NCBI RefSeq assembly: GCF_021602345.1
Contig: NZ_BQID01000006.1
Coordinates: 186,001 to 250,000 of the forward strand
Source: Pseudomonas pharyngis
Lineage (GTDB): Bacteria > Pseudomonadota > Gammaproteobacteria > Pseudomonadales > Pseudomonadaceae
Direction: 5' to 3'
Length of the DNA: 64,000 nt
Positions 7,782-16,312 of this stretch are shown here, in pieces. Position numbers and translations under genes: made by a program. The notes under the pieces were generated by a model. It was given only the letters and a program-made list of their open reading frames with translations, searched no databases and was not told the DNA's origin. How positions within the stretch are numbered: position 1 is the stretch's first letter; the number at the start of each line of letters is the position of its first letter.

Positions 7782-7807
7782 AAACCCGGCCAAGTGCCGG
7801 GTTTTTT
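7782..7807 (+). terminator. Rho-independent terminator after aroP
   Basis: AAACCCGGC and GCCGGGTTT pair around a short loop (CAAGT) and are followed by TTTT to 7807. Confidence 0.9.
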
Positions 7808-7852
7808 GTACTTTCGCGGTATCCTGCGGGTTCTGATCAGGGACGCTTTTCC

Positions 7853-8266
7853 ATGCTGGTGATTTCCAACAATGTGCATCTGCCGGATGCCGAGATCGAA
7901 CTGACGTACATCCGCGCCCAGGGCGCCGGTGGGCAGAACGTCAACAAGGTCTCCAGCGCCGTGCACCTGCGCTTCGACATTCCGGCCTCGTCCTTGCCCG
8001 AGTTCTACAAGGAGCGGCTGCTGGCGCTGCGCGACAGTCGCATCACCGGCGACGGCGTGCTGATCATCAAGGCCCAGCAGTACCGCACGCAGGAACAGAA
8101 CCGCGCCGATGCGCTGGAGCGTCTGACCGAGTTGATCCTCAGTGCCACCAAGGTTGAGAAGAAGCGGCGGCCGACCAAGCCGACGCTGGGTTCCAAGAAG
8201 CGTCGGCTCGAATCGAAGACCAAGCGCGGCAGCATCAAGGCCGGGCGCGGCAAGGTGGATTTCTAG
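7853..8266 (+). CDS. arfB: Alternative ribosome-rescue factor ArfB (YaeJ, peptidyl-tRNA hydrolase)
   Basis: 137 residues. The release-factor GGQ loop is at residues 26-28 ([15 protein letters not shown]), and the C-terminus is a basic tail ([31 protein letters not shown] in pieces) that inserts into the empty mRNA channel in ArfB proteins. The protein lacks the stop-codon recognition domains of RF1/RF2, so it matches the short rescue factor. It hydrolyses peptidyl-tRNA on ribosomes stalled without a stop codon. ATG at 7853 gives the conserved [11 protein letters not shown] start. Its stop overlaps the stop of the convergent MFS gene by 4 bp. Confidence 0.93.
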   Translation: MLVISNNVHLPDAEIELTYIRAQGAGGQNVNKVSSAVHLRFDIPASSLPEFYKERLLALRDSRITGDGVLIIKAQQYRTQEQNRADALERLTELILSATKVEKKRRPTKPTLGSKKRRLESKTKRGSIKAGRGKVDF

Positions 8267-9462
8267 TCTTCGCGGTACTTCGCCGTGTGGCGGTAGAGAT
8301 AGACGCTCAGTGCCAGGCCGCTCAGCGCGGCGAGGGCGGCGAACAGGAAGATCGAGGCAAATCCGAAGCCCGCTGCAATCGCCCCTGCCAGCGGCCCGGT
8401 GATGCCCAGCGACAAGTCAATGAACAACGAATAAGCCCCGACCGCCGCGCCACGGCTGGAGGCCGGCACCAGATTCACGGCTTCCACGCCCAGCGCCGGG
8501 AACACCAGCGAGAAACCGAAACCGCTCAATGCCGCGCCGGCCAGTGCCCAGTGCGCGTCCGGCGCCAGCCACAACAACAGCAGGCCCAAGGTTTCCACTG
8601 ACAGGCAGGCAATCGCCACTCGAAAGCCGCCGAGGCGGTTGATCAGGTTGCCGAACAGCAGGCGTGCGCCGATGAAGCTGGCGCCGAACAGGCTGAGGCA
8701 CAGCACCGCGTTATCCCAATGCTGCGTGGCGTAATACAGGGTGATGAAGGTGGCGATGGTGCCGAAACCGATCGAGCCCAAGGCCAGTCCACAGCCGTGC
8801 GGGAAGACGCGACCGAGAACGTGCATGAACGGCAGGCGCTCGCCGGCCACGATCGGCGCGGCGGTTTTCGGCCAGGCCAGCAGCAGCCCCAGCGTGGCGA
8901 GCAGCAGAATGCTCACACCCATGCTCCACAGACCGAAACGGCTGACCAGCCACACCCCCAGCGGCGCACCGACCGCCAGCGCGCCGTAACTGGCGATGCC
9001 GTTCCACGAGATGACCTTGGCGGTGTTGGCGGCACCGACGCGGCCGATGCCCCAGCCGATCGATCCCGAGCCGACAAGACTTTCCGCGCTGCCCAGCACC
9101 AGGCGGCCGACGAACAGGCTGATCAGGCTCAGCAGCGGCAGGTTGGGCGTCCACGCCGAAATCAGCATGAACACACCGCTCAAACCACAACCGGCCAGAC
9201 CGATCATCACCGCACGTTTGCTGCCCTGGTTGTCGATGATCTTGCCAGCATACGGGCGGCTGAGCAGGGTGGCGAGGTATTGCACGCTGATCACCAGCCC
9301 GGCGATGACCGCGCCGAAGCCCAGGTCGCTGTGCACATAACCTGGCAGCACCGCCAGCGGAATGCCGATGTTCAGGTAGCCGATGAAGGTGAACAGGACG
9401 ATGGAAACGACTTGCAGCGTGACCGCCAGGGGGCGCTGGGGTTCTGGCATAGAGGACGACAT
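8263..9462 (-). CDS. MFS transporter (YfcJ/YhhS-like efflux type)
   Basis: 399 residues with the alternating hydrophobic segments of a 12-helix major facilitator. A motif-A-like loop between helices 2 and 3 reads [21 protein letters not shown]. The overall sequence resembles the YfcJ/YhhS (UPF0226) group, proposed proton-driven exporters whose substrates are largely unknown. It is a single minus-strand gene, convergent with arfB, with stop codons overlapping. No regulator is adjacent, so the substrate cannot be inferred. Confidence 0.85.
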   Translation of the reverse strand: MSSSMPEPQRPLAVTLQVVSIVLFTFIGYLNIGIPLAVLPGYVHSDLGFGAVIAGLVISVQYLATLLSRPYAGKIIDNQGSKRAVMIGLAGCGLSGVFMLISAWTPNLPLLSLISLFVGRLVLGSAESLVGSGSIGWGIGRVGAANTAKVISWNGIASYGALAVGAPLGVWLVSRFGLWSMGVSILLLATLGLLLAWPKTAAPIVAGERLPFMHVLGRVFPHGCGLALGSIGFGTIATFITLYYATQHWDNAVLCLSLFGASFIGARLLFGNLINRLGGFRVAIACLSVETLGLLLLWLAPDAHWALAGAALSGFGFSLVFPALGVEAVNLVPASSRGAAVGAYSLFIDLSLGITGPLAGAIAAGFGFASIFLFAALAALSGLALSVYLYRHTAKYRED

Positions 9463-9545
9463 GAATTACGATCCACGGGAAGAGCAGAATAGATAGGCTG
9501 CTCATGATACCGATGCGGACGCGTCCGGGGCGGGGAAAAGTAAAA

Positions 9546-9725
9546 CTATTTGGCCGGGGCGACCAATTGCGTGGTGACCAGGGCGGCCAGCGCGTTTTCT
9601 TCGCTGCCGAAACGGGCGAGCAGGGCGGCCTGTTTCTCGGGCGAGAGACGGCTCCAGATCTCGATCATCTTCTCGGTGGCACCGATCAGGGTCTCGGCCT
9701 GTTGTTCATCGAATTCTTTGGACAT
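9546..9725 (-). CDS. Small hypothetical protein (59 residues)
   Basis: ATG at 9725 reads MSKEFDEQQAETLIGATEKM and continues through IEIWSRLSPEKQAALLARFG to a TAG at 9546. It is acidic and predicted helical, with no signal peptide or membrane segment. Composition and codon use match the neighbours. I do not recognise a function. It follows the 43-residue gene on the same strand, separated by a strong 13-bp hairpin. Confidence 0.65.
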   Translation of the reverse strand: MSKEFDEQQAETLIGATEKMIEIWSRLSPEKQAALLARFGSEENALAALVTTQLVAPAK

Positions 9726-9745
9726 GGCAACTCAGGTTTCAGGCA

Positions 9746-9777
9746 GTGTGGAAAGCGCATGTTAGCGCTTTCCACAC
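9746..9777. other. Perfect 13-bp inverted repeat between two small minus-strand genes
   Basis: GTGTGGAAAGCGC (9746-9758), loop ATGTTA, GCGCTTTCCACAC (9765-9777). No T-run follows on either strand, so a simple intrinsic terminator is not indicated. It could act as an RNA processing or stability element, or as a protein site. Confidence 0.6.
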
Positions 9778-9798
9778 GGTCTGTACGGCGGGTGTTGC

Positions 9799-9930
9799 TT
9801 ACTCTTCGCTGTCGGCCGGACGGCTCTCGGCGGCTTCTTTCGGCTCGGGCTGTTGGGCACCGGCTTGTTGCGTGGTCGTCTGCTCAGTTTCGTGCAGGCT
9901 TGGGAAGGGGAGATTCGGAATCTCGTGCAT
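9799..9930 (-). CDS. Small hypothetical protein (43 residues)
   Basis: ATG at 9930 with an AGGAG ribosome binding site just upstream; reads MHEIPNLPFPSLHETEQTTT, then a Gln/Glu/Pro-rich acidic tail ending ADSEE, stop at 9799. Probably unstructured in its C-terminal half. It has the look of a genuine small protein because of its start signals and length between stops, but no family is recognised. Confidence 0.55.
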   Translation of the reverse strand: MHEIPNLPFPSLHETEQTTTQQAGAQQPEPKEAAESRPADSEE

Positions 9931-10091
9931 GGTTGCGCTCCTCGCTAAGTCTGTTGATAGATCTGGTAGATCCGCGCTTTCAGAAAGCTTGCGCAGGATA
10001 CAGCAAGAAAAATGACAATCAGACTTTTAAATCCATTTGGTTCGACGGGCGGGATTGTCTAGACAAGTGCGACAGGGTGACGCAGGGCAGA

Positions 10092-10181
10092 TGTGGGAGC
10101 GAGCCTGCTCGCGATGAGTGCTTGTCAGTCGACATTTGTGCTGACTGATGCACCGCTATCGCGAGCAGGCTCGCTCCCACA
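10092..10181. repeat. REPIN: two inverted REP sequences
   Basis: TGTGGGAGCGAGCCTGCTCGCGAT (in two halves, 10092-10115) and its inverse ATCGCGAGCAGGCTCGCTCCCACA (10158-10181) flank a 42-bp centre. This is the well-known Pseudomonas REP doublet, mobilised by RAYT transposases. It lies 8 bp beyond the phhC stop, where it may protect or end the phh transcript. Confidence 0.92.
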
Positions 10182-10188
10182 GTTGGGA

Positions 10189-11382
10189 CTATTTGCAGAC
10201 GTTGGCGATCGCTTCGGCCAGCAGGTCGAGACGCGTCGCATCAATCCCGGCAACGTTGGCCCGGCCCGAGCTGACCATGTACACGCTGTGATGCTCACGC
10301 AGGTTCTTCACCTGTTCCGGCGACAGCCCGGTGTAGGAGAACATCCCGCGTTGCACGCCGATGTGCGCAAAACGCTCGCGCAGGCCGTGCGGTTCCAGCG
10401 CTTCCACCAGACCGCTGCGCAACTGGGCGATGCGCAGACGCATGGCTTCCACTTCGTCGGCCCAGCGGCGTTTCAGCTCCGGGTCGGCGAGGATCGTGGC
10501 GACCACAGCCGCGCCGTGATCCGGTGGCGTTGACCACAGGTTGCGGGCGATGTGCGCCAACTGGCTGCGGATGTCGATCAGCTTGTCAGCGGTTTTCGCG
10601 CTGACGATCAACGCACCGGTGCGGTCGCGATATAAACCGAAGTTCTTCGAGCAGGAGCTGGTGATCAGCAGCTCGGGCAACTCGGCGGCGAATAGCCGGG
10701 TCGACCATGCATCCTGCTCCAGGCCGTCGCCAAAGCCCTGGTAGGCAAAGTCGATCAGCGGCAGCAGATCGCGGCGGCGTACTACCTCCAGCACTCGCTG
10801 CCAGTCGTCGTGGCTCAGGTCGAAACCGGTCGGGTTGTGGCAGCACGCGTGCAGCAGCACCACATCACCTTTCGGCACTTCGTTGAGCACGGCGAGCATC
10901 GCATCGACGTCGAGGCGGTTGTCGCTGCCGACGTACGGGTAATGGCTGATCTTGACCCCGGCGGCCGCGAAAATCGTTTCGTGGATCGGCCAGGTCGGGT
11001 TGCTCAGCCATACGCCCTTGCCCGGCAGGCATTGGGCGATGAAGTCCGCCGCCAGACGCAGGGCACCTGTGCCGCCCGGCGTCTGGGTGGCGCCGGCGCG
11101 TTGCTCGGCGATCAGCTTCGAATCGACGCCAAGCACCAGCTCATTGATAACCTTGCCGAACAGCGGATTACCGTGGCCACCAATGTAGGTCTTGGTGTCC
11201 TGGCTCTCGACCAGTCGCGCCTCGGCGATTTTCACCGCCTCGGGGATCGGCGTCAGGCCCTGGGCATCCTTGTAGACGCCCACGCCAAGGTCGAACTTGC
11301 GCGGGTTGGAATCCTGCGCGTAGGCCTCCATCAGACCGAGGATCGGGTCGCCGGGCACTCGGCCGATGGCGTCGAAGTGCAT
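10189..11382 (-). CDS. phhC: Aromatic amino acid aminotransferase (TyrB/PhhC type)
   Basis: 397 residues, class I PLP aminotransferase of the AspC/TyrB family. Visible features: LGVGVYKDAQGLTPIPEAV near the N-terminus, NPTWPIHETIFAAAG, the DFAYQGFGDG segment that binds PLP, and the Schiff-base lysine in SCSKNFGLYRDRTGAL. The reaction converts tyrosine or phenylalanine to the 2-oxo acid using 2-oxoglutarate. It is the third gene of phhA-phhB-phhC; its ATG overlaps the phhB stop (TAATG), so they are translationally coupled. An aspartate aminotransferase is the main alternative, but the operon favours aromatic substrates. Confidence 0.92.
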   Translation of the reverse strand: MHFDAIGRVPGDPILGLMEAYAQDSNPRKFDLGVGVYKDAQGLTPIPEAVKIAEARLVESQDTKTYIGGHGNPLFGKVINELVLGVDSKLIAEQRAGATQTPGGTGALRLAADFIAQCLPGKGVWLSNPTWPIHETIFAAAGVKISHYPYVGSDNRLDVDAMLAVLNEVPKGDVVLLHACCHNPTGFDLSHDDWQRVLEVVRRRDLLPLIDFAYQGFGDGLEQDAWSTRLFAAELPELLITSSCSKNFGLYRDRTGALIVSAKTADKLIDIRSQLAHIARNLWSTPPDHGAAVVATILADPELKRRWADEVEAMRLRIAQLRSGLVEALEPHGLRERFAHIGVQRGMFSYTGLSPEQVKNLREHHSVYMVSSGRANVAGIDATRLDLLAEAIANVCK

Positions 11383-11738
11383 TACTTGCGTCCTTCTGCG
11401 GTCTTGGCCACTTCGTCAGTGCGCGCGGCCATGATGAAGTCGTTGCGATGCAGGCCTTTGATGGAGTGGCTCCACCAGGTCACGGTGACTTTGCCCCACT
11501 CGGTCAGCAGGCCCGGGTGGTGACCTTCGGCCTCGGAGATCTCGCCGACGGCGTTGGTGAACGCCAGCGCGTGTTTGAAGTTCTTGAACAGGAAGACTTT
11601 TTCCAGCTGCATGATGCTGTCGCGTACTTCGATGTTCCAGTCAGGAATCTGCTTGATCAGGATCGGCAGTTCTTCATCGCTAACTTGTGGGGCATCGGCA
11701 CGGCAGGCTTCGCAATGGGCTTGGTTCAAAGTGGACAT
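11382..11738 (-). CDS. phhB: Pterin-4a-carbinolamine dehydratase
   Basis: 118 residues, the usual length. The family motif [21 protein letters not shown] carries the catalytic histidines. The enzyme dehydrates the 4a-hydroxytetrahydropterin made by phenylalanine hydroxylase, recycling the cofactor. It lies 110 bp after phhA and overlaps phhC by one base. In P. aeruginosa PhhB is also needed for full PhhA expression, which is knowledge of the family rather than visible here. Confidence 0.94.
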
Positions 11739-11786
11739 GGTGAACTTCCTGAAATCTGAAGGTGTTTTTTTATATTGGCGGTCAAT

Positions 11787-11813
11787 GTCGCCACGCTAAA
11801 CCAAAGTGGCGAC
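11787..11813. other. Stem-loop between phhA and phhB
   Basis: GTCGCCAC (11787-11794) and GTGGCGAC (11806-11813) pair around an 11-nt loop. On the transcribed (minus) strand no T-run follows, so it is more likely an mRNA stability or processing element than a terminator. Confidence 0.45.
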
Positions 11814-11848
11814 GACGGACAGACTCACTTGTAAGCAAAAGTCGCGGG

Positions 11849-12640
11849 TCACGCGGCTTTCGGTTTTGGCGGAAACTTCGGTGCGTGCAGACCCAGCTGC
11901 ATGCCTTGCTTGACCATGGCCATGATGTCTTCGTGGGCCAGGTCGAACAGGCGCTTGAGGTTCGGCAGGACAAAGTACAGCGGTTGCAGGATGTCGATGC
12001 GATACGGCGTGCGCATGGCTTCCAGCGGATCGAAGGCCTGATGCTCGGGCTCGTCCGACAGCGAGTAAACAGTTTCTTTTGGCGAGGACAGGATGCCGCC
12101 GCCGTAGATGCGTTTGCCTTGCGGGGTGTCGACCAGGCCGAACTCGATGGTCATCCAGTACAGGCGCGCCAGGTAAACGCGTTCTTCCTTGGTCGCCTGC
12201 AGGCCGAGCTTGCCGTAGGTGTGGGTGAATTCGGCGAACCACGGGTTGGTCAGCAGCGGGCAGTGGCCAAAGATCTCGTGGAAAATGTCCGGCTCCTGCA
12301 GGTAGTCCAGTTCTTCACGGGTACGAATGAACGTGGCCACCGGAAACTGCTTGCTGGCGAGCAATTCGAAAAAGGTCTGGAAAGGGATCAGCGCTGGGAC
12401 GCGGGCAACCTGCCAACCGGTGGTCTCGCCGAGCACCTTGTTGATCTCGCCCAGTTGCGGAATGCGGTCGTGGGGCAGACCGAGTTTTTCGATACCGTCC
12501 AGGTATTCCTGGCACGCACGACCCTCGATCACTTTCATCTGGCGGGTGATCAGCGTGTTCCACACCGCGTGTTCTTCGGCGGGGTAGTCGATAAAACCTT
12601 GCGCATCGGGCTCGCGGGCCACGTATTGCGTCTGCTTCAT
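11849..12640 (-). CDS. phhA: Phenylalanine 4-hydroxylase (monomeric, bacterial type)
   Basis: 263 residues, the catalytic core only, as in bacterial enzymes that lack the ACT regulatory domain. The iron site is visible: two histidines in DIFHEIFGHCPLL and a glutamate in YWMTIEFGLV. It hydroxylates L-phenylalanine to L-tyrosine with tetrahydropterin and oxygen. It is first in phhA-phhB-phhC and divergent from phhR, with a GGAGAG ribosome binding site upstream. The operon feeds Phe into Tyr degradation. Confidence 0.96.
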   Translation of the reverse strand: MKQTQYVAREPDAQGFIDYPAEEHAVWNTLITRQMKVIEGRACQEYLDGIEKLGLPHDRIPQLGEINKVLGETTGWQVARVPALIPFQTFFELLASKQFPVATFIRTREELDYLQEPDIFHEIFGHCPLLTNPWFAEFTHTYGKLGLQATKEERVYLARLYWMTIEFGLVDTPQGKRIYGGGILSSPKETVYSLSDEPEHQAFDPLEAMRTPYRIDILQPLYFVLPNLKRLFDLAHEDIMAMVKQGMQLGLHAPKFPPKPKAA

Positions 12641-12762
12641 ACTGCTCTCCTGCGAGGGGAATTTCGTTCTTGTTATGTCCTGCGATGGACTGAGAAATAC
12701 CCCGGAACGTTTGTTGTTGCAGCAGGTTGAAGACTGGTTGAGTAGGAAAAGTCTCTTTAATT

Positions 12763-12780
12763 CGTAAAATTTTCGTTACG
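12763..12780. promoter_or_regulatory. Candidate PhhR/TyrR box in the phhA-phhR intergenic region
   Basis: CGTAAA-ATTTTC-GTTACG is an imperfect 18-bp palindrome with the layout of the TyrR/PhhR box (TGTAAA-N6-TTTACA). It lies 123 bp upstream of phhA. I see no -24/-12 sigma-54 element on the phhA side. Confidence 0.45.
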
Positions 12781-12818
12781 CTTCGCGCGATAAGTCGTGT
12801 TTACGGTGACCGTCGGGT

Positions 12819-12846
12819 TTGAAAAGGCCGATGGCTGTCACATAAT
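12819..12846 (+). promoter_or_regulatory. Predicted sigma-70 promoter of phhR
   Basis: TTGAAA at 12819-12824, 16-bp spacer and CATAAT at 12841-12846, about 75 bp before the phhR ATG. Confidence 0.45.
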
Positions 12847-12920
12847 CTTGACGACTATCTTGCGCGCTGCGCAGAAAATTCCGGCGTCAGACCGCCTCTT
12901 CACCTGTTTCGGGCCTTTAT

Positions 12921-14483
12921 ATGCGTATCAAAGTCCACTGCCAGAACCGCATCGGCATCCTGCGCGACATTCTCAATCTGCTGGTGGAGTACGGGATCAA
13001 CGTCGCCCGTGGCGAGGTGGGCGGTGAGCATGGCAACGCGATCTACCTGCATTGCCCGAACCTGATCAACATTCAGTTCCAGGCGCTGCGACCCAAGTTC
13101 GAGGCGATTGCCGGGGTGTTCGGCGTCAAGCGGGTAGGGTTGATGCCCAGCGAGCGGCGGCACATGGAGTTGAATGCGCTGCTCGGCGCGCTGGAGTTCC
13201 CGGTGCTGTCGATCGACATGGGCGGCTCCATCGTTGCCGCCAACCGTGCGGCGGCGCAGTTGCTCGGAGTACGGGTGGACGAGGTGCCGGGGATTCCGTT
13301 GTCGCGTTACGCCGAAGATTTCGATCTGCCGGAACTGGTGCGCGCCAACAAATCGCGAATCAACGGCATGCGGGTCAAGGTCAAGGGCGACATCTTTCTG
13401 GCCGACATCGCGCCGCTGCAATCGGAACACGACGACAGCGAGGCCATGGCTGGTGCTGTGCTGACGCTGCACCGCGCGGACCGGGTCGGCGAGCGCATCT
13501 ATAACGTGCGCAAACAAGAGTTGCGTGGCTTCGACAGCATCTTCCAGAGCTCGAAAGTGATGGCGGCGGTGGTGCGCGAAGCGCGACGCATGGCACCGCT
13601 GGATGCGCCGTTGTTGATTGAGGGCGAAACCGGCACCGGCAAGGAATTGCTGGCGCGGGCCTGCCACCTGGCGAGCCCGCGTGGTCAGTCGCCGCTGATG
13701 GCGCTCAACTGCGCGGGGCTGCCGGAGTCGATGGCCGAGACCGAACTGTTCGGCTACGGCCCCGGTGCCTTTGAAGGCGCGCGGGCCGAAGGCAAGCTCG
13801 GGCTGCTGGAGCTGACGGCGGGCGGCACGCTGTTCCTCGATGGTGTCGGCGAAATGAGCCCGCGCTTGCAGGTGAAACTGCTGCGATTCCTGCAGGACGG
13901 CTGCTTCCGCCGTGTGGGCAGTGATGAAGAGGTTTACCTGGATGTGCGGGTGATCTGCGCAACCCAGGTCGACTTGTCGGAGCTGTGCGCACGCGGCGAA
14001 TTTCGCCAGGATCTGTATCACCGCTTGAACGTGCTGTCGCTGCACATCCCGCCACTGCGCGAATGCCTCGACGGTTTGACGCCGCTGGTGGAGCACTTTC
14101 TCGATCAGGCCAGTCGACAGATCGGCTGCCCGCTGCCGAAACTGGCGCCGGCGGCGATGGACCGGCTCAGTCACTACCATTGGCCGGGCAATGTGCGGCA
14201 ACTGGAGAACGTGCTGTTCCAGGCGGTTTCGCTGTGCGACGGCGGCACGGTCAAGGCCGAGCACATTCGCCTGCCGGATTACGGCGTGCGTCAGCCGCTT
14301 GGCGATTTCTCCCTCGAAGGCGGGCTGGACGAGATTGTCGGGCGCTTCGAGAAAGCGGTGCTGGAGCGCTTGTATTCCGAGCATCCGAGCAGTCGGCAGC
14401 TGGGCAAGCGGCTGGGGGTTTCGCACACCACGATTGCCAACAAGTTGCGTGAGTACGAAGTCGGCAAGGACGCGTCGGAGTGA
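12921..14483 (+). CDS. phhR: PhhR, TyrR-type enhancer-binding-protein-like regulator
   Basis: 520 residues with the TyrR layout: ACT-like domain at the N-terminus (MRIKVHCQNRIGILRDILNLL), PAS domain about residues 80-190, AAA+ domain about 205-430, and a C-terminal TyrR-type helix-turn-helix (LGKRLGVSHTTIANKLREYE). Walker A is intact (EGETGTGKE, about residue 233). Two key motifs differ from the sigma-54 activator norm: the GAFTGA loop reads GAFEGA (about 282), and Walker B reads LFLDGVGE with Gly in place of Glu (about 308). PhhR activates phhABC in response to Phe/Tyr. The changes suggest it does not remodel sigma-54 RNA polymerase. Divergent from phhA. Confidence 0.93.
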   Translation: MRIKVHCQNRIGILRDILNLLVEYGINVARGEVGGEHGNAIYLHCPNLINIQFQALRPKFEAIAGVFGVKRVGLMPSERRHMELNALLGALEFPVLSIDMGGSIVAANRAAAQLLGVRVDEVPGIPLSRYAEDFDLPELVRANKSRINGMRVKVKGDIFLADIAPLQSEHDDSEAMAGAVLTLHRADRVGERIYNVRKQELRGFDSIFQSSKVMAAVVREARRMAPLDAPLLIEGETGTGKELLARACHLASPRGQSPLMALNCAGLPESMAETELFGYGPGAFEGARAEGKLGLLELTAGGTLFLDGVGEMSPRLQVKLLRFLQDGCFRRVGSDEEVYLDVRVICATQVDLSELCARGEFRQDLYHRLNVLSLHIPPLRECLDGLTPLVEHFLDQASRQIGCPLPKLAPAAMDRLSHYHWPGNVRQLENVLFQAVSLCDGGTVKAEHIRLPDYGVRQPLGDFSLEGGLDEIVGRFEKAVLERLYSEHPSSRQLGKRLGVSHTTIANKLREYEVGKDASE

Positions 14484-14497
14484 TCACGGCCGGATCG

Positions 14498-14535
14498 GGT
14501 GTTTGCCGCCAAGCGGCATGACACCGCCGGTTTTT
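14498..14535 (+). terminator. Probable terminator after phhR
   Basis: Nested hairpin GGTGT...TGCCGC-CAA-GCGGCA...ACACC (14498-14525), followed by GCCGG and TTTTT at 14531-14535. Confidence 0.55.
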
Positions 14536-14615
14536 CGTCTTCGATACATTTCCCTTCTCCCCGCAAAATCCCTCAAGTCCTTTGTTTACCGGGTCGTGGG
14601 CCGCCAGAAAAAAGT

Positions 14616-14631
14616 TGGTCTGCAAATTGCT
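14616..14631 (+). promoter_or_regulatory. Predicted sigma-54 promoter of flgFGHIJKL
   Basis: TGGTCTGCAAATTGCT has the invariant GG-N10-GC and a perfect TTGCT -12 element, 57 bp before the flgF start. In P. aeruginosa this operon is sigma-54/FleR dependent, which fits. Confidence 0.7.
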
Positions 14632-14687
14632 TATGGCTCAGCAGTACAGCGGTGGGCGGCAAACGTCCGGCATGCAGAGGAAAGAGT

Positions 14688-15428
14688 GTGGACAAGTACC
14701 TTTATGTGGCAATGACCGGCGCCAGCCAGAACGCACTGGCGCAAAAGGCTCATGCCAACAACCTGGCGAACATCTCCACCAACGGTTTTCAGCGCGACCT
14801 GGAGCAGGCGCGTTCGATGCCGGTGTTCGGTGACAGCTTTCCGGCGCGTGCGTTTGCCATGAGCGAACGGCCCGCCACCGACTTCACGCCGGGCTCGCTG
14901 GTGCAGACCGGTCGTGACCTCGACGTGGCTGTGTCGGGCAACGGCTGGATCGCCGTGCAGAACCCCAATGGCGGTGAAAGCTACGTGCGCACCGGCAGCC
15001 TCAATATCGATGCACTTGGCGTATTGCGTGCCGGCAATGGCATGCCGGTCATGGGCAATGGCGGGCCGATCGCGGTGCCGCCGGAGCAGCAGGTGGAAGT
15101 CGGCGAAGACGGCACCATCAGTATCCGTGCGATGGGCGAGGGCCCGCGCGTCATGGCCGAAGTCGACCGCATCAAGCTGGTCAATCCGGACATCAAGAAC
15201 ATGAACAAGGGCCTGGACGGTTCGATTTACACCAAGGACGGCCAGCCTGCGCCGGCCGATGCCAACGTCAAGCTGGTGTCGGGTTTCCTGGAGTCGAGCA
15301 ACGTCAATGCCGTGGAAGAGATGACGTCGGTGCTGGCCCTGGCCAAGCAATTCGAATTGCACGTCAAGATGATGAACACCGCCAAAGACGACGACCAGGC
15401 CATGGCTCGGGTCTTGCAGATCAGCTAA
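14688..15428 (+). CDS. flgF: Flagellar basal-body rod protein FlgF
   Basis: 246 residues from a GTG at 14688 (MDKYLYVAMTGASQNALAQKAHANNLAN), with AGAGGAAAGA as ribosome binding site. The N-terminal NNLANISTNGFQRDL rod-family motif and the C-terminal VEEMTSVLALAKQFELHVKMM coiled segment are both present. FlgF is a proximal rod subunit between the MS ring and FlgG. A longer frame exists upstream but has no conserved sequence. It is first in flgFGHIJKL, behind a sigma-54-type promoter. Confidence 0.96.
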   Translation: MDKYLYVAMTGASQNALAQKAHANNLANISTNGFQRDLEQARSMPVFGDSFPARAFAMSERPATDFTPGSLVQTGRDLDVAVSGNGWIAVQNPNGGESYVRTGSLNIDALGVLRAGNGMPVMGNGGPIAVPPEQQVEVGEDGTISIRAMGEGPRVMAEVDRIKLVNPDIKNMNKGLDGSIYTKDGQPAPADANVKLVSGFLESSNVNAVEEMTSVLALAKQFELHVKMMNTAKDDDQAMARVLQIS

Positions 15429-15473
15429 TTATCAGAACGTCGCGCCGTAAAACAGGCGCACGAGGAGAATCGA

Positions 15474-16259
15474 ATGCTTCCGGCTCTATGGGTTGCCAAA
15501 ACCGGTCTGTCCGCCCAGGACACCAACCTGACCACCATTTCCAACAACCTGGCGAACGTGTCGACCACGGGTTTCAAACGTGACCGCGCCGAGTTCCAGG
15601 ACCTGCTGTACCAGATCAAGCGTCAGCCAGGCGCCCAGTCGACCCAGGACAGCGAACTGCCGTCGGGTCTGCAAGTGGGTACCGGTGTGCGCATCGTCGG
15701 CACCCAGAAAAACTTCACCGCCGGCAGCCTGCAAACCACCGAGCAGCCGCTGGACATGGCCATCGACGGTCGCGGTTTCTTCCAGATCCTGCAGCCGGAC
15801 GGCACCACGTCCTACACCCGTGACGGTACTTTCCACCTCGACTCCAACGGCCAGATCGTCAACGCCAGCGGTTTCGCCCTGGAACCGGCCATCGTCATCC
15901 CGAACAACGCCCAGACCTTCACCGTAGGTCGTGACGGCACCGTGTCGATCACCACCGCCGGCAACGCCGCATCGCAAGTGATCGGCAACCTGCAAACCGC
16001 CGACTTCATCAACCCGGCCGGTCTGCAAGCGGTGGGCAACAACCTGTTCCTGGAAACCGCCGCTTCCGGTGCACCGCAAGTCGGTACGCCGGGCCTGAAC
16101 GGTTTCGGTACCACCCTGCAGAACACCCTGGAAACCTCCAACGTCAGCACCGTGGAAGAGATGGTCAACATGATCACCACCCAGCGCGCGTACGAGATGA
16201 ACTCCAAGGTGATCTCCACCGCCGACCAGATGCTCTCGTTCGTAACGCAGAATCTGTAA
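15474..16259 (+). CDS. flgG: Flagellar distal rod protein FlgG
   Basis: 261 residues, the standard length. N-terminus MLPALWVAKTGLSAQDTNLT with the rod motif NNLANVSTTGFKRDRAEFQDLLYQ, and C-terminus VEEMVNMITTQRAYEMNSKVISTADQML. FlgG builds the distal rod. It lies 45 bp after flgF with a GAGGAGA ribosome binding site. Confidence 0.97.
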   Translation: MLPALWVAKTGLSAQDTNLTTISNNLANVSTTGFKRDRAEFQDLLYQIKRQPGAQSTQDSELPSGLQVGTGVRIVGTQKNFTAGSLQTTEQPLDMAIDGRGFFQILQPDGTTSYTRDGTFHLDSNGQIVNASGFALEPAIVIPNNAQTFTVGRDGTVSITTAGNAASQVIGNLQTADFINPAGLQAVGNNLFLETAASGAPQVGTPGLNGFGTTLQNTLETSNVSTVEEMVNMITTQRAYEMNSKVISTADQMLSFVTQNL

Positions 16260-16312
16260 TCAAGTCTATGAGGCGGCCATGAGGCTGCCTGCAACACCGT
16301 GAGGTAAGGGTC

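Noticed and set aside
12641-12920. Sigma-54 promoter for phhA
   Set aside because: No GG-N10-GC with a TGGC-like -24 element was found on the minus strand; a PhhR box and sigma-70 control fit better.
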